This document shows, in pieces, positions 52,809-61,593 of a DNA stretch of 64,000 bases (position 1 is its first letter; each line of letters starts with the position of its first letter). Location of the stretch: contig NZ_JSEE01000005.1 in the NCBI RefSeq assembly GCF_001625355.1, positions 1 to 64,000 of the forward strand, read 5' to 3'. The position numbers and the translations under genes were made by a program. The DNA is from Marinomonas sp. TW1 (GTDB lineage Bacteria; Pseudomonadota; Gammaproteobacteria; Pseudomonadales; Marinomonadaceae). A model generated the notes under the pieces. The model saw only the letters and a program-made list of their open reading frames with translations, had not been told where the DNA came from and did not search any database.

Positions 52809-52964
52809 GATTTTCTCCAGCTACGCAAAGCCCTCAGGCCTTGCTGTCTTATTGTTATTATTCAGCGCTGACAAAGGCACAAATACCCCTTGCCAGAGAT
52901 TAAGACTAGCAGAAAGAAAAATAAAAGAAACATCGTTTTGTTTTTTAAGGTTCGATGTTTTTAA

Positions 52965-53723
52965 TTAACTCATTAAGGCGGCCACACTGCCACAAACCGT
53001 CATCACAAAGAGAAACCATTTCAAATGATTTGGATTAGCTTTTAAAGCAAACTTCACCGCAAGGTGAGAGCCCAACATAGTGCCTAACGCTAGGATCAAA
53101 CCAGGTAGCCATAAAATCTGATCATTCCAAATGAAGACCCCCAGCGCCAACGCCGTGAACCCCAGAGTACACACCATTTTTAACGCATTTGTGCGCACAA
53201 GGTCGTAACGTAATGTCCCCGCCAAAGCGGCAATTAGAATAAACCCCACCCCCGCCTGTACAAAGCCGCCATACACACCAGCAACAAACAAAGCAGCCCA
53301 GGCACTTGGCTTTTGTGACACTTTAAACGGCACCGTGCCTTCTGGTGGTGCAATCAAAGCAGGACGTACAATCATCAGTAACGTCATACCAATCATGGCA
53401 CTGAGCAATAAGGGTTTTAGCCAAACTTCAGGGGCGTAACTGGCCGCAAAGGCACCGACCACACCGCCTAATAATGAGGGAATCATGACCGGCAGAATAT
53501 CAGCATTGTCCAGCTTCTTGGCTTTGCGAAAGCCCAAGGTGGCCGAGACATTCTGTAAAAAAACACCCACTCGATTGGTGGCATTGGCAATGTCTGCGGG
53601 CATGCCCATTACCATTAATGCAGGCAAAGTTAGATTAGAACCACCACCTGCTAAGGTATTAATAATGCCCGCTATAAATCCGGTACCAATTAACAAACTA
53701 ATCGTAAACACACTGTAGTCCAT
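52965..53723 (-). CDS. TauE/SafE-family permease
   Basis: A 252-residue inner-membrane protein with about seven helices and the duplicated family motif: IGTGFIAGIINTLAGGGSNL near the N-terminus and GVYGGFVQAGVGFILIAALA later. It is the second family member in the window and is not obviously a copy of the first. It likely transports sulfite or another small anion; the substrate is unknown. It is transcribed alone. Confidence 0.88.
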   Translation of the reverse strand: MDYSVFTISLLIGTGFIAGIINTLAGGGSNLTLPALMVMGMPADIANATNRVGVFLQNVSATLGFRKAKKLDNADILPVMIPSLLGGVVGAFAASYAPEVWLKPLLLSAMIGMTLLMIVRPALIAPPEGTVPFKVSQKPSAWAALFVAGVYGGFVQAGVGFILIAALAGTLRYDLVRTNALKMVCTLGFTALALGVFIWNDQILWLPGLILALGTMLGSHLAVKFALKANPNHLKWFLFVMTVCGSVAALMS

Positions 53724-53875
53724 GCTGCATCCTTAAGAGCACTACAAAAGGGCACTTATCATATAGTGTTGTAAACGATTAATCCTAATAAAAATACTTG
53801 TTCAATTTTCGGTTGTTCCCATTCTGACATTAACGCTACTCTGTTCCTCATAATGAGACAAAGAGATACCTGACT

Positions 53876-54928
53876 ATGCTGATCACTGACCGTCAACAAG
53901 CCGACGAATACTACCAAGCTCTGATAGAACGAGACTCAAACTATGTGGGTTGCTTCTTCGTCGGCGTAAAAACCACGTCTATTTTTTGCATTTCTACCTG
54001 TCGTGCGCGCAAGCCGAAACGTGAAAATGTGAACTTTTACACGCACTTTAAAGACGCCATGGACGCGGGGTTTCGCCCTTGCAAAGTCTGCCGACCAACA
54101 GAAAACAGCCAACAAGCGCCACCAGAAGTCGACGCGGCAATGAATCTAGTAAGAGACTGTACGAAAGCCAAGATTACCGATCAACAATTACGAGAAGCAG
54201 GGATTCGGCCGATTTTTGTCCGCCGCTGGTTTAATCAGCATTATGGAATGACATTCCAAGCTTTTCAGCGCATGTATCGGATCAACTTCGCTTACCATGA
54301 ACTAAAAAGTGGCAAGACGGCGACGCATGCCGCGTTAGATTCAGGTTATGATTCCTTGAGTGGCTTTGGCTACACCTATAAAAAACTGTTGGGTCATTCC
54401 CCCACACTGAACCGGGAGCAATCTGTGATTTTAATTGACCGACTTACCACCCCTATTGGTCCTATGTTCGTCTGTGCCACTGACCAAGGAATTTGCCTTC
54501 TGGAGTTCGTTGATCGCCGTATGTTAGAAACGGAATTTGAAGACTTACAACGGCGTCTCAAAACCACCATCATCAATGGTGAGAATCAGCACATCGTCCA
54601 ATTGAAAACGGAACTAGAGGAATATTTTGCGGGCCAACGCCAGCACTTTACGGTGCCTTTGCATAGCCCCGGCACCGAATTTCAAAACCAAGTGTGGCAA
54701 GTGCTGCAGACTATCCCATATGGTCAAACAGCCAGTTACCAAGAACAGGCCATTAAGCTGAATAATCCCAAGGCCGTTCGAGCGGTTGCTAGAGCCAATG
54801 GCATGAATCGCATTGCCATTGTTATCCCTTGCCATAGGGTCATTGGCAAGGATGGCAGTTTGGTGGGTTATGCCGGTGGTTTAGAACGGAAAAAATGGTT
54901 ACTTGAACACGAGAAGACACACGCTTAA
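53876..54928 (+). CDS. ada: Ada: methylphosphotriester/O6-alkylguanine-DNA methyltransferase and activator
   Basis: A 350-residue protein matching E. coli Ada (354). The N-terminal zinc domain has all four Cys (IFCISTCRARKP and RPCKVCRPTE). An AraC-type DNA-binding domain follows (about residues 85-180). The C-terminal methyltransferase domain ends with TIPYGQTASY, ANGMNRIAIVIPCHRVIGKD (acceptor Cys in PCHR) and GYAGGLERKKWLLEHE. It removes methyl groups from DNA irreversibly and then activates repair genes. No clear Ada box was seen upstream. It is monocistronic. Confidence 0.96.
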   Translation: MLITDRQQADEYYQALIERDSNYVGCFFVGVKTTSIFCISTCRARKPKRENVNFYTHFKDAMDAGFRPCKVCRPTENSQQAPPEVDAAMNLVRDCTKAKITDQQLREAGIRPIFVRRWFNQHYGMTFQAFQRMYRINFAYHELKSGKTATHAALDSGYDSLSGFGYTYKKLLGHSPTLNREQSVILIDRLTTPIGPMFVCATDQGICLLEFVDRRMLETEFEDLQRRLKTTIINGENQHIVQLKTELEEYFAGQRQHFTVPLHSPGTEFQNQVWQVLQTIPYGQTASYQEQAIKLNNPKAVRAVARANGMNRIAIVIPCHRVIGKDGSLVGYAGGLERKKWLLEHEKTHA

Positions 54929-55083
54929 GTTACCTTTTGTATCTCACTGCAAGGTTTTCCGCCCCCTTTTCAAGGATGCGTCATAGCAAGGTAATTTTTC
55001 AGCAAAGCTGTTTCCAGTGGCTTGAATTTCCTCTGTAATAAGGCCATTTTGTGCGCTTTTACAGCTAAAGATGGAATTCAACC

Positions 55084-55491
55084 ATGTCTACACACATCGT
55101 TGCCGTATATGGAACCCTTCGCGAAGGCTTGTCTGATCATGGCTTAATTGCCGACTGTAAACGCATTGGTTTGGGTTGGCTTACAGGCTTTCGTATGCAC
55201 AATCTCGGGGACTTCCCTGCCATTGTCCCCACTCTAGACGAAAGCGGGCGCATCCGCGTGGAGTGGTATCAAGTAAGCGATGAGTTATTGGCCGAATTAG
55301 ACCAATTACAGGACTTCGATGAAAGCGCATTAAGCCAATCTATTCACACTCGTAAACGGATTTTCACTCCTTACGGTAAAGGCTGGATATACATTTATAA
55401 TCAAACATTAGGCAATGCGCCCTACATGGAAGCGGGAGATTGGACCCGCTTCCTGAAAGAACAATCTAATCCAACACCACAACCGGCTTAG
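55084..55491 (+). CDS. Gamma-glutamylcyclotransferase-like (AIG2/GGCT family) protein
   Basis: A 135-residue protein with the GGCT substrate loop VAVYGTLREGLSDHGL (YGSL-type), GWLTGFRMHNLGDFPAIVP, and a central VEWYQVSDELLAELDQLQDF. Family members are cyclotransferases or gamma-glutamylamine cyclotransferases; YtfP-type bacterial proteins are unproven. The acidic residue at ELDQLQDFDE fits the active site. Its 3' end overlaps the convergent DUF4432 gene by 26 bp. Confidence 0.87.
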   Translation: MSTHIVAVYGTLREGLSDHGLIADCKRIGLGWLTGFRMHNLGDFPAIVPTLDESGRIRVEWYQVSDELLAELDQLQDFDESALSQSIHTRKRIFTPYGKGWIYIYNQTLGNAPYMEAGDWTRFLKEQSNPTPQPA

Positions 55492-56620
55492 ACGAGATTT
55501 GAGGAGACGTTTGAGCCTGCAGTTCCTCAATGCGTAAACGACTCTCAGCGACTTCTTGTTCATCTGTGAATAAACCAAAACGAACAATAAATTGTTTTGA
55601 TTCTCCGGCCTCGATGGTCGGCACTAAACCAAGTGGTCGCTGGTAAGCACGGTTGTAGGCAAAACTGGTTCCGGGTTCAATCCCCACCACATAACCTTGC
55701 TCTAACGTATCGGTATTTTTCCAGACTGTTAATACCGGTAAGGTATCGGTTGAATAACACACCTCAATCGCTTGATTCCCTTGGGCATTTTGCATCAGAG
55801 CATACGACAAGCCATCCGCGTCACTGAGAGGACGAATGTTGAACACCATTTCATCAAAGTCTGCCGTCGGGGCTGGCATCTCTGACCAATCTTTTAAACC
55901 ACTTGCTGCATAGTCATTAAAAGGCGATAACTCAGCCACTGGCACATGCAAACGCGCGCCTTCTTCTAAAATGGGTTGGGCAAAATTATTATGATAAATC
56001 GCTTGGTATTCACGAGGATAACTACCTTTGTTGGTCAAAGTATCTTCAACCAATAAATAAGGTTCGTCTGGTGTTAATGATAAGACCGTGTGCAATTCAA
56101 AATTAGTGAACTTGAAACGTTTTTCATCGACTCGACCACGCAACGTCACTCGATACGGTGGTACTTGCTCTACTTCTAGAATCACCTCATCGGCGGGAGT
56201 GTTTTGAATACGCCCATGCAAAGTGAGGAATTCATCACCATCTTGGCCTGGATGCCCAGCCCATTGGTAGCCACAGCGTACCAGCATTTCATTAAACCCA
56301 TCTAACCAACCAATGCCGCCAGACGCTTCTTGATTAATAAAACTCGGGTGCACCACTTCTTTCACTGGGGAATCCCAACCAAAGCGTACGCCGTTGCGAG
56401 AGGCCTCTAAAATTGCCATACCACGAGTCGGCACAACCCGTACCACCGTATCGCCCACTGTGAGTTGAATCACCCGCGAACCCGCTTGTTTACCACCGAC
56501 TAAACAGGTTTGTTCTACCTGTACTGGAATCTCTTTAGGCAATCCCATCAATTCAGCATTCAATGACAAGTTTGCGACATCCACTTGCTGTTTCTGACTC
56601 AGCAAAACCAGTTGAAACAT
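55466..56620 (-). CDS. DUF4432 aldose-1-epimerase-like protein
   Basis: A 384-residue protein with a galactose-mutarotase-like beta-supersandwich: VVRVVPTRGMAILEAS, GIGWLDGFNEMLVRCGYQW, LTLHGRIQNTPADEVILEV, EYQAIYHNNFAQPIL and VVGIEPGTSFAYNRAYQ. DUF4432 proteins are annotated as sugar-binding epimerase relatives without a proven reaction. Start 56620 has GGGAG seven bases upstream; 56647 is less likely. It converges with the cyclotransferase-like gene and lies near the phosphatase operon in the same direction, separated by 110 bp. Confidence 0.87.
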   Translation of the reverse strand: MFQLVLLSQKQQVDVANLSLNAELMGLPKEIPVQVEQTCLVGGKQAGSRVIQLTVGDTVVRVVPTRGMAILEASRNGVRFGWDSPVKEVVHPSFINQEASGGIGWLDGFNEMLVRCGYQWAGHPGQDGDEFLTLHGRIQNTPADEVILEVEQVPPYRVTLRGRVDEKRFKFTNFELHTVLSLTPDEPYLLVEDTLTNKGSYPREYQAIYHNNFAQPILEEGARLHVPVAELSPFNDYAASGLKDWSEMPAPTADFDEMVFNIRPLSDADGLSYALMQNAQGNQAIEVCYSTDTLPVLTVWKNTDTLEQGYVVGIEPGTSFAYNRAYQRPLGLVPTIEAGESKQFIVRFGLFTDEQEVAESRLRIEELQAQTSPQISSKPVVVLD

Positions 56621-56730
56621 TGCATTACTCCCAACAAAATTTGCCACATGCTAGCGCGAGCTAGATAACAAGGCTAGCCATGAGGATAAAATCTGCTATT
56701 TATTCCATGTTCCTTGGCTCTTCGTTCTCG

Positions 56731-57183
56731 TTAAAAATCCCCCGGTGCACACTGTAAACACGTCAGTCCCAAATTACGCCACCCCTGCACCACAGCGTCG
56801 CGGTCATCCAATACCAACCAAGGGGAAAAACCATCCGCATGAATCTGCTCTAACAACGCTTTTTTCACGTCTTCGTCTGGTATGGCATCGGCACCTTCGG
56901 GACGTAAATACATGCCATCGCACGGAATCTGGTGTTTTTGAATCCATTCAAGTGAGTGCTGTTTGTGGGACTCAGGACGACCACTGCAAATCAAAATATG
57001 CTGACCCTGTTGCTTAAGAATAGTCACCAATCGCAGCACATTTTCAATCACTGGCGCATGTTTCATGTGCTCAAAAAACGGGTCCCAATGTTTTTCAGCG
57101 CCCAATACCCAATGGGCAACTTGAGTGTGATCAAATTCAGCAAGGGTGCCATCTAAATCAACAATAACGGCGTTTGGAGTCAT
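56731..57183 (-). CDS. HAD-family phosphatase with polynucleotide-kinase-3'-phosphatase-like domain
   Basis: A 150-residue single-domain HAD protein. Motif I is VIVDLDGTLAEFD (DxDGT), motif II HILICSGRPES, motif III Lys region DVKKALLEQIH, and motif IV WLVLDDRDAVVQGWR. The arrangement resembles the phosphatase domain of bacterial/phage polynucleotide kinases (Pnkp), which removes 3' phosphates, but a small-molecule substrate is as likely. Its ATG overlaps the upstream histidine-phosphatase gene by 4 bp, making it the last gene of a six-gene operon. Confidence 0.86.
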   Translation of the reverse strand: MTPNAVIVDLDGTLAEFDHTQVAHWVLGAEKHWDPFFEHMKHAPVIENVLRLVTILKQQGQHILICSGRPESHKQHSLEWIQKHQIPCDGMYLRPEGADAIPDEDVKKALLEQIHADGFSPWLVLDDRDAVVQGWRNLGLTCLQCAPGDF

Positions 57184-57734
57184 AAAAATCTTCCTTTAAA
57201 AGGGGTGATAGTCCAGCCGTTTTCATCTTGGCTGGGAATGAAAGAAATCGGAGTCACATTGCCAATTCTGGGGCAATACGGTGTGCCATTAATCACATTG
57301 TTCAACACACGATACACACCCGAATGCGCAATGATTAACGGCCAATCATGTTCACTTAAAATCGTGTTTAGCGTGCTGATAACGCGGGCTTCAAAGTCCT
57401 GCCAAGATTCACCATTGGGCGGCGTAATTTCATAGGCTAATTGCTGCTCAATCGGACAACCTTCTAAATCCCCCCAGTTGCGCTCTTTAAGTTGTTCGTA
57501 AGGGTGGATGACTTGATTGGGCACCGCGTAAGATGCGGTTTGTTGAGTACGTTGTAGTGTGCTGGTAATCACCGCGCTCCACTCAATAACACTCAGTATC
57601 GGCGCCGCTTGTTGGGCTTGTTGAATACCGGTTGCACTCAGTGGACTATCCGTAAATCCACCAATACGAAACGCGGCGTTGAACTCGCTTTGCGCATGAC
57701 GAGCAAAGACAAAAGGTTTAAAAAGTAAGGTCAT
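57180..57734 (-). CDS. Histidine phosphatase (phosphoglycerate mutase-like), operon member
   Basis: A 184-residue branch-1 histidine phosphatase. The catalytic motif is FARHAQSEFNAAFRIGGFTD (RHA in place of RHG), followed by LSATGIQQAQ, the acidic ELKERNWGDLEG segment, and the second catalytic His in LIIAHSGVYRVL. The catalytic His pair and acidic residue are kept; the Gly to Ala change in RHG occurs in some active relatives. The substrate is unknown but likely a sugar or glycerol phosphate. It overlaps both neighbours (17 bp and 4 bp). Confidence 0.87.
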   Translation of the reverse strand: MTLLFKPFVFARHAQSEFNAAFRIGGFTDSPLSATGIQQAQQAAPILSVIEWSAVITSTLQRTQQTASYAVPNQVIHPYEQLKERNWGDLEGCPIEQQLAYEITPPNGESWQDFEARVISTLNTILSEHDWPLIIAHSGVYRVLNNVINGTPYCPRIGNVTPISFIPSQDENGWTITPFKGRFL

Positions 57735-58818
57735 AATCTAACTCTATACACTCTAACTCAATATAAGAATCTGCAGTAACGCTTGGGCCAAGAACCTGTC
57801 GCCATTCATTTAGGTCTTTCATCTGGTGAAAGAGGGGTGAACACACATCGCACTCAAGATGATCAACAAGGCGCTTTAAATCTCGTTTACGCGGATGCAC
57901 ATTCCAACGTTCAAAGTGGGCCCGGTCTTCACTGATCGCTTGGCGAGCATGCTCTGGTAGATGGCCGGTATAAACCGGCAAATAACGCTCGGGCTGCTGT
58001 AGTAATACTGCCGCCTCCCCGCTCATGCAATCAGGGTCACCGCATAACACCACCTTGGCATTTGGGTTAAACGGCTGGCTCTTAATACGTTCTAAGATAG
58101 GTCGGACCTCGGTACAAATACCTTCTATGGGTGCGGCCAAAGCCGACTCTGGCGTCAAACAATCTTCGCCTAATGTCCAATCGTCGAAACCAAATGACGT
58201 CAGCCAACAGGCAATTTCTAAGGCGCGACCGCTTTGTGGAACTGGCATCAACAACGCTCTTTCATCACTAAGGAAATTCACCAAGGCACTTTTGCATTGC
58301 TCTAATGAATTGTCGTATAAACCATAGGACGCATCGAGCAAGGCAATGCTGGCTTTTGGCGGCATAGTGAAAGGATACAAGGTAGATTCCAGACTAAAAT
58401 CGCCGCTGTAGAACACCCCCTTCCCAATGTTGAGATGTAGCCAAATGCCGCCAAACGAATGCCCTGCGGAGCCTGTGGTGACTTCAATGCCTTCGACCAA
58501 GGTCGTGCCGCACACCGGCAAGGTCTGTAGATTCAGATGACTCGGTAGCTGTTTCTGCACCAACAAGGTCGCATACACTGGCACCTTACTGTCTACGTCA
58601 TCTAATCCGCCCATGTGATCTTGATGATCGTGGGAAATAAATATGGCATCTAAGTCATCGGGTTGCGTCCAACCTTTGGCTTCGTCTGCTTCTAACGCGC
58701 CTCCAGCATCCAGTAAAAATCGCAGTGTTCGAGCATGAGGGGATGCTTGATAAGTGACCAAAATCGCCGCAGCGGTTTTTCGACCAGCACCACTGAGAAT
58801 ATCTACGCAAACCTTCAT
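57718..58818 (-). CDS. MBL-fold metallo-hydrolase with RNase J/CPSF-like features, operon member
   Basis: A 366-residue metallo-beta-lactamase-fold protein. The metal motif is AIFISHDHQDHMGG (HxHxDH, about residues 61-70), with a later His in TGSAGHSFGG and Asp in GVFYSGDFSLES. The following part (MPVPQSGRALEIACWLTSFG) resembles the beta-CASP segment of RNase J/CPSF-like nucleases. It could be a nuclease, phosphodiesterase or lactonase. It overlaps the ABC ATPase gene by 4 bp and the histidine phosphatase gene by 17 bp, so it is part of the importer operon. A role in cutting a phosphodiester from the imported substrate is my inference. Confidence 0.85.
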   Translation of the reverse strand: MKVCVDILSGAGRKTAAAILVTYQASPHARTLRFLLDAGGALEADEAKGWTQPDDLDAIFISHDHQDHMGGLDDVDSKVPVYATLLVQKQLPSHLNLQTLPVCGTTLVEGIEVTTGSAGHSFGGIWLHLNIGKGVFYSGDFSLESTLYPFTMPPKASIALLDASYGLYDNSLEQCKSALVNFLSDERALLMPVPQSGRALEIACWLTSFGFDDWTLGEDCLTPESALAAPIEGICTEVRPILERIKSQPFNPNAKVVLCGDPDCMSGEAAVLLQQPERYLPVYTGHLPEHARQAISEDRAHFERWNVHPRKRDLKRLVDHLECDVCSPLFHQMKDLNEWRQVLGPSVTADSYIELECIELDYDLTF

Positions 58819-59873
58819 GATTCACTCTCAAGCGACCAAGCCTGCCCTAGACGCACATGATGCTGGCTATCAAGCGTCATCGGCACATCGCTGTAAGCCA
58901 ATAACGCCTGACCATCGTTTAGCCTTAACTCGATGTCATAACGCTCACCCCGGAAAATACAGTTACGAACGGTCACGGCGAGCGATTTGGAATTCGCAAC
59001 ATCGGCACTTGCATCAACAAACGCAATATCTTGTGGTCGAACCAACACCTTGCTGGAGACTGTTTGTGGCGAATAGCCATCAATCAAACGATGTAAATCG
59101 GCGCTATTAAGGTATTGCTGAGGTGCAATCGCTTCTACACTTAACACAGAACCTCGACCGATAAAGTTCGCCAACCAAGTGTTCTTCGGCGTGGCGTACA
59201 ATTCCTGTGGCGTTCCCCATTGCACAAGTTGGCCTTTGTTTAATACCGCAATGTGATCTGCCAACGACATGGCTTCGGATTGATCGTGAGTCACATAAAC
59301 GATGGTCGCCCCCGTACGCTTATGAAACGCGCGGAAGGTTTCTTCCATAGTGGCGCGTAAATGACGATCTAAGTTCGCCAATGGCTCGTCGAACAACACC
59401 ACGTCCGGTTCGGTCACCAAACTTCGCGCCAATGCCACGCGCTGACGTTGTCCGCCGCTGAGCTGTGCTGGCAATCGATCGGCATAGTCTTCAAGCTGAA
59501 CGATCTCTAACGCTTCTTGGATGCGTCGATTGCGCTCGGCGGCAGGGATCTTCTGCACCTTAAGCGGATAACCGACATTGTCTTTGACGCTCATGTGCGG
59601 CCACAGCGCGTAAGATTGAAAAACCATGCCGAAGTTTCTGTCTTCCGTCGGAACATGCTGTCTCGTACTAGAAAGACACTCGCTTCCGTGAAGGATTTGT
59701 CCGTCAGAAACCGCTTCAAATCCCGCTAACATTCTTAAAATAGTCGATTTACCACAGCCACTCGGGCCAAGCAACGCGACAAATTCGCCCGGTTCAATGG
59801 TCAAACTCAAGCCTTTAACAACAGGATCACCATGAAAAGATTTATGTAAATTGTCTAATATTAATCGTGCCAT
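58815..59873 (-). CDS. ABC transporter ATPase (Fe3+/polyamine/sugar-phosphate-type importer)
   Basis: A 352-residue ATPase. Walker A is [11 protein letters not shown]-loop VFQSYALWPHMSV, signature [16 protein letters not shown], Walker B VVLFDEPLANLD, and the switch is VTHDQ. A C-terminal TOBE-type regulatory part follows (about residues 240-352). The domain make-up is that of FbpC/PotA/AfuC importers. It overlaps the permease gene by 13 bp. Confidence 0.92.
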   Translation of the reverse strand: MARLILDNLHKSFHGDPVVKGLSLTIEPGEFVALLGPSGCGKSTILRMLAGFEAVSDGQILHGSECLSSTRQHVPTEDRNFGMVFQSYALWPHMSVKDNVGYPLKVQKIPAAERNRRIQEALEIVQLEDYADRLPAQLSGGQRQRVALARSLVTEPDVVLFDEPLANLDRHLRATMEETFRAFHKRTGATIVYVTHDQSEAMSLADHIAVLNKGQLVQWGTPQELYATPKNTWLANFIGRGSVLSVEAIAPQQYLNSADLHRLIDGYSPQTVSSKVLVRPQDIAFVDASADVANSKSLAVTVRNCIFRGERYDIELRLNDGQALLAYSDVPMTLDSQHHVRLGQAWSLESES

Positions 59874-61588
59874 GGAATCACTCCTTTCGGCAGACGGGAA
59901 GCGAACAAGCTCAATAGGCTCATCAACCCTGCAACCAGCAACACCACCAGCACGGCAATGGCAGAAGCCAGTACACTGTCGCCACTTTCATCGAGGTTAA
60001 AAATCAATACGCCGAGGGTTTCATTGCCCGCACTCCACAGCAACGCCGACACCGTCAGTTCATTAATCGAGATGAGAAACACCAATAACCCACCCGCGAA
60101 AAAGGCGGGAGCCGTGAGCGGCAGAATAATATCGACTAAGCGTTTCAGCGGCCTTGCGCCCGCCAGTTGCGCAGCTTCTTCTAACGCAGGATCTAACTGG
60201 GACATGGCGCTTAATACTGGCTTCAAGCACACGCTCAAAAAACACGAAAGGTACGCCAAAAAGATAATGCCCAAGGTGCCGTACAGGCTCACTTGGATAA
60301 AGGGCAAGGGTTTGGCAAACAGCAAAATAAAGGCAATCGCCAAGACAATACCTGGGATGGCGTAAGGCACTTCGATCAAACTGGCAATCACGGCTCTGGT
60401 ACGCATTGGCAAACGCATCAACAAATAGCCCAAAGGCAAGGACACCAACATGAGAACCAAGGCACAAGAAAAGGCCAAGAAAACACTGTTCTCAAACGCT
60501 CGTGACGTCACGCCTTGGCGACTGATCATCTCGTAAAACGCAGACAAGGTAATGGTGTCGGACGTCAGCGACATCCCCAAAGCAGGCACCAACGAACTCA
60601 CCACCAAAGCAAACAAAGGCGCCACCAAAATAAAGCAAAGCACTAAGGCCAACAGCACTTCTAATGGCAAACGCCAGTGCTGTAATCGAAATGAAATCGA
60701 CTGAGCCGTGTGCCCCAATAAGGCATAACGACTACGTTGCTGTAACCATTGCTGTAACAACATGCCTGCCAACACCAACAAAGCGATGATCATCGACAGC
60801 CCAGCCACTTGGCTCAGCATATCGTTACCGAATCCCGCCATTTGCTGATAAATTAAGGTAGGCAAAACAATGTAACCGGCGGGGATACCCAGCATTGCAG
60901 GAATACCGAAATTACCCAGAGAGGAAACAAACGCCAACGCGGCGCCCGCGATAATCGCACTGCGACATAACGGCACAATGATGTCGAACCAAACTCGACA
61001 CTGAGATGCTTTCGCTAGCTGTGCGGCTTCCAATAAATCTTGTGGTAATGCAATAAGTTGCGTTCGAAGCGCAAGATACACCAAGGGCGCACTTTGAATA
61101 CCCAACAACAAGGCAATGCCTTCTGCAGAATACATCGGCTGTGGGCTACCCAACGCAGGTGCAATGCCCAAGGTGTTTAAAATAGGGCTCGCCGGACCAA
61201 ACAGTTGTAGCCAGCTCAATGCTGTGACTTGAGGTGGAATCATCATCGGCAACATAAAGCAGAACACCCAAATGGCGCGACCACGAATGTTCGTCAAAGT
61301 AACAATAAAGCCAAATCCGCCGCCTAGAATCACGGCAATCAAGGTGCCTAAACCAGACGTATAAAAGCTGTTTTTTAAGGCAATCCAAGTACGCTCACTG
61401 CGTAATACTTCCGCCAAGGGCGATGACGCCGAAAAGGTAACATGACTTAGCGCTTCCACCAGCAACCGCAAACTCGGCACAAGGCTCAAGGTCGCAATCA
61501 AAATGAAGAGTCCGATGGACAACCAGCGAAGCTGGCTGTCCATCGTCAATCCATCCATTACTCGTGCTTTTAACAAAGAAGGCGTCAT
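59861..61588 (-). CDS. ABC transporter permease, fused FbpB-type with two permease domains
   Basis: A 575-residue membrane protein with about twelve helices and two binding-protein-dependent transport domains in one chain. EAA loops are EAAQLAKASQCRVWFDIIVPLC (about residues 188-208) and EEAAQLAGARPLKRLVDIILPL (about 470-491). Such double permeases belong to Fe3+, 2-aminoethylphosphonate and hexose-phosphate (AfuB-type) importers. It starts 5 bp after the binding-protein gene. Confidence 0.92.
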   Translation of the reverse strand: MTPSLLKARVMDGLTMDSQLRWLSIGLFILIATLSLVPSLRLLVEALSHVTFSASSPLAEVLRSERTWIALKNSFYTSGLGTLIAVILGGGFGFIVTLTNIRGRAIWVFCFMLPMMIPPQVTALSWLQLFGPASPILNTLGIAPALGSPQPMYSAEGIALLLGIQSAPLVYLALRTQLIALPQDLLEAAQLAKASQCRVWFDIIVPLCRSAIIAGAALAFVSSLGNFGIPAMLGIPAGYIVLPTLIYQQMAGFGNDMLSQVAGLSMIIALLVLAGMLLQQWLQQRSRYALLGHTAQSISFRLQHWRLPLEVLLALVLCFILVAPLFALVVSSLVPALGMSLTSDTITLSAFYEMISRQGVTSRAFENSVFLAFSCALVLMLVSLPLGYLLMRLPMRTRAVIASLIEVPYAIPGIVLAIAFILLFAKPLPFIQVSLYGTLGIIFLAYLSCFLSVCLKPVLSAMSQLDPALEEAAQLAGARPLKRLVDIILPLTAPAFFAGGLLVFLISINELTVSALLWSAGNETLGVLIFNLDESGDSVLASAIAVLVVLLVAGLMSLLSLFASRLPKGVIPWHD

Positions 61589-61593
61589 CTTGC

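Noticed and set aside
53724..53875. Ada box upstream of ada
   Set aside because: AATT with a 6-base spacer is present, but the second half (TGTT) does not match the known GCAA end.
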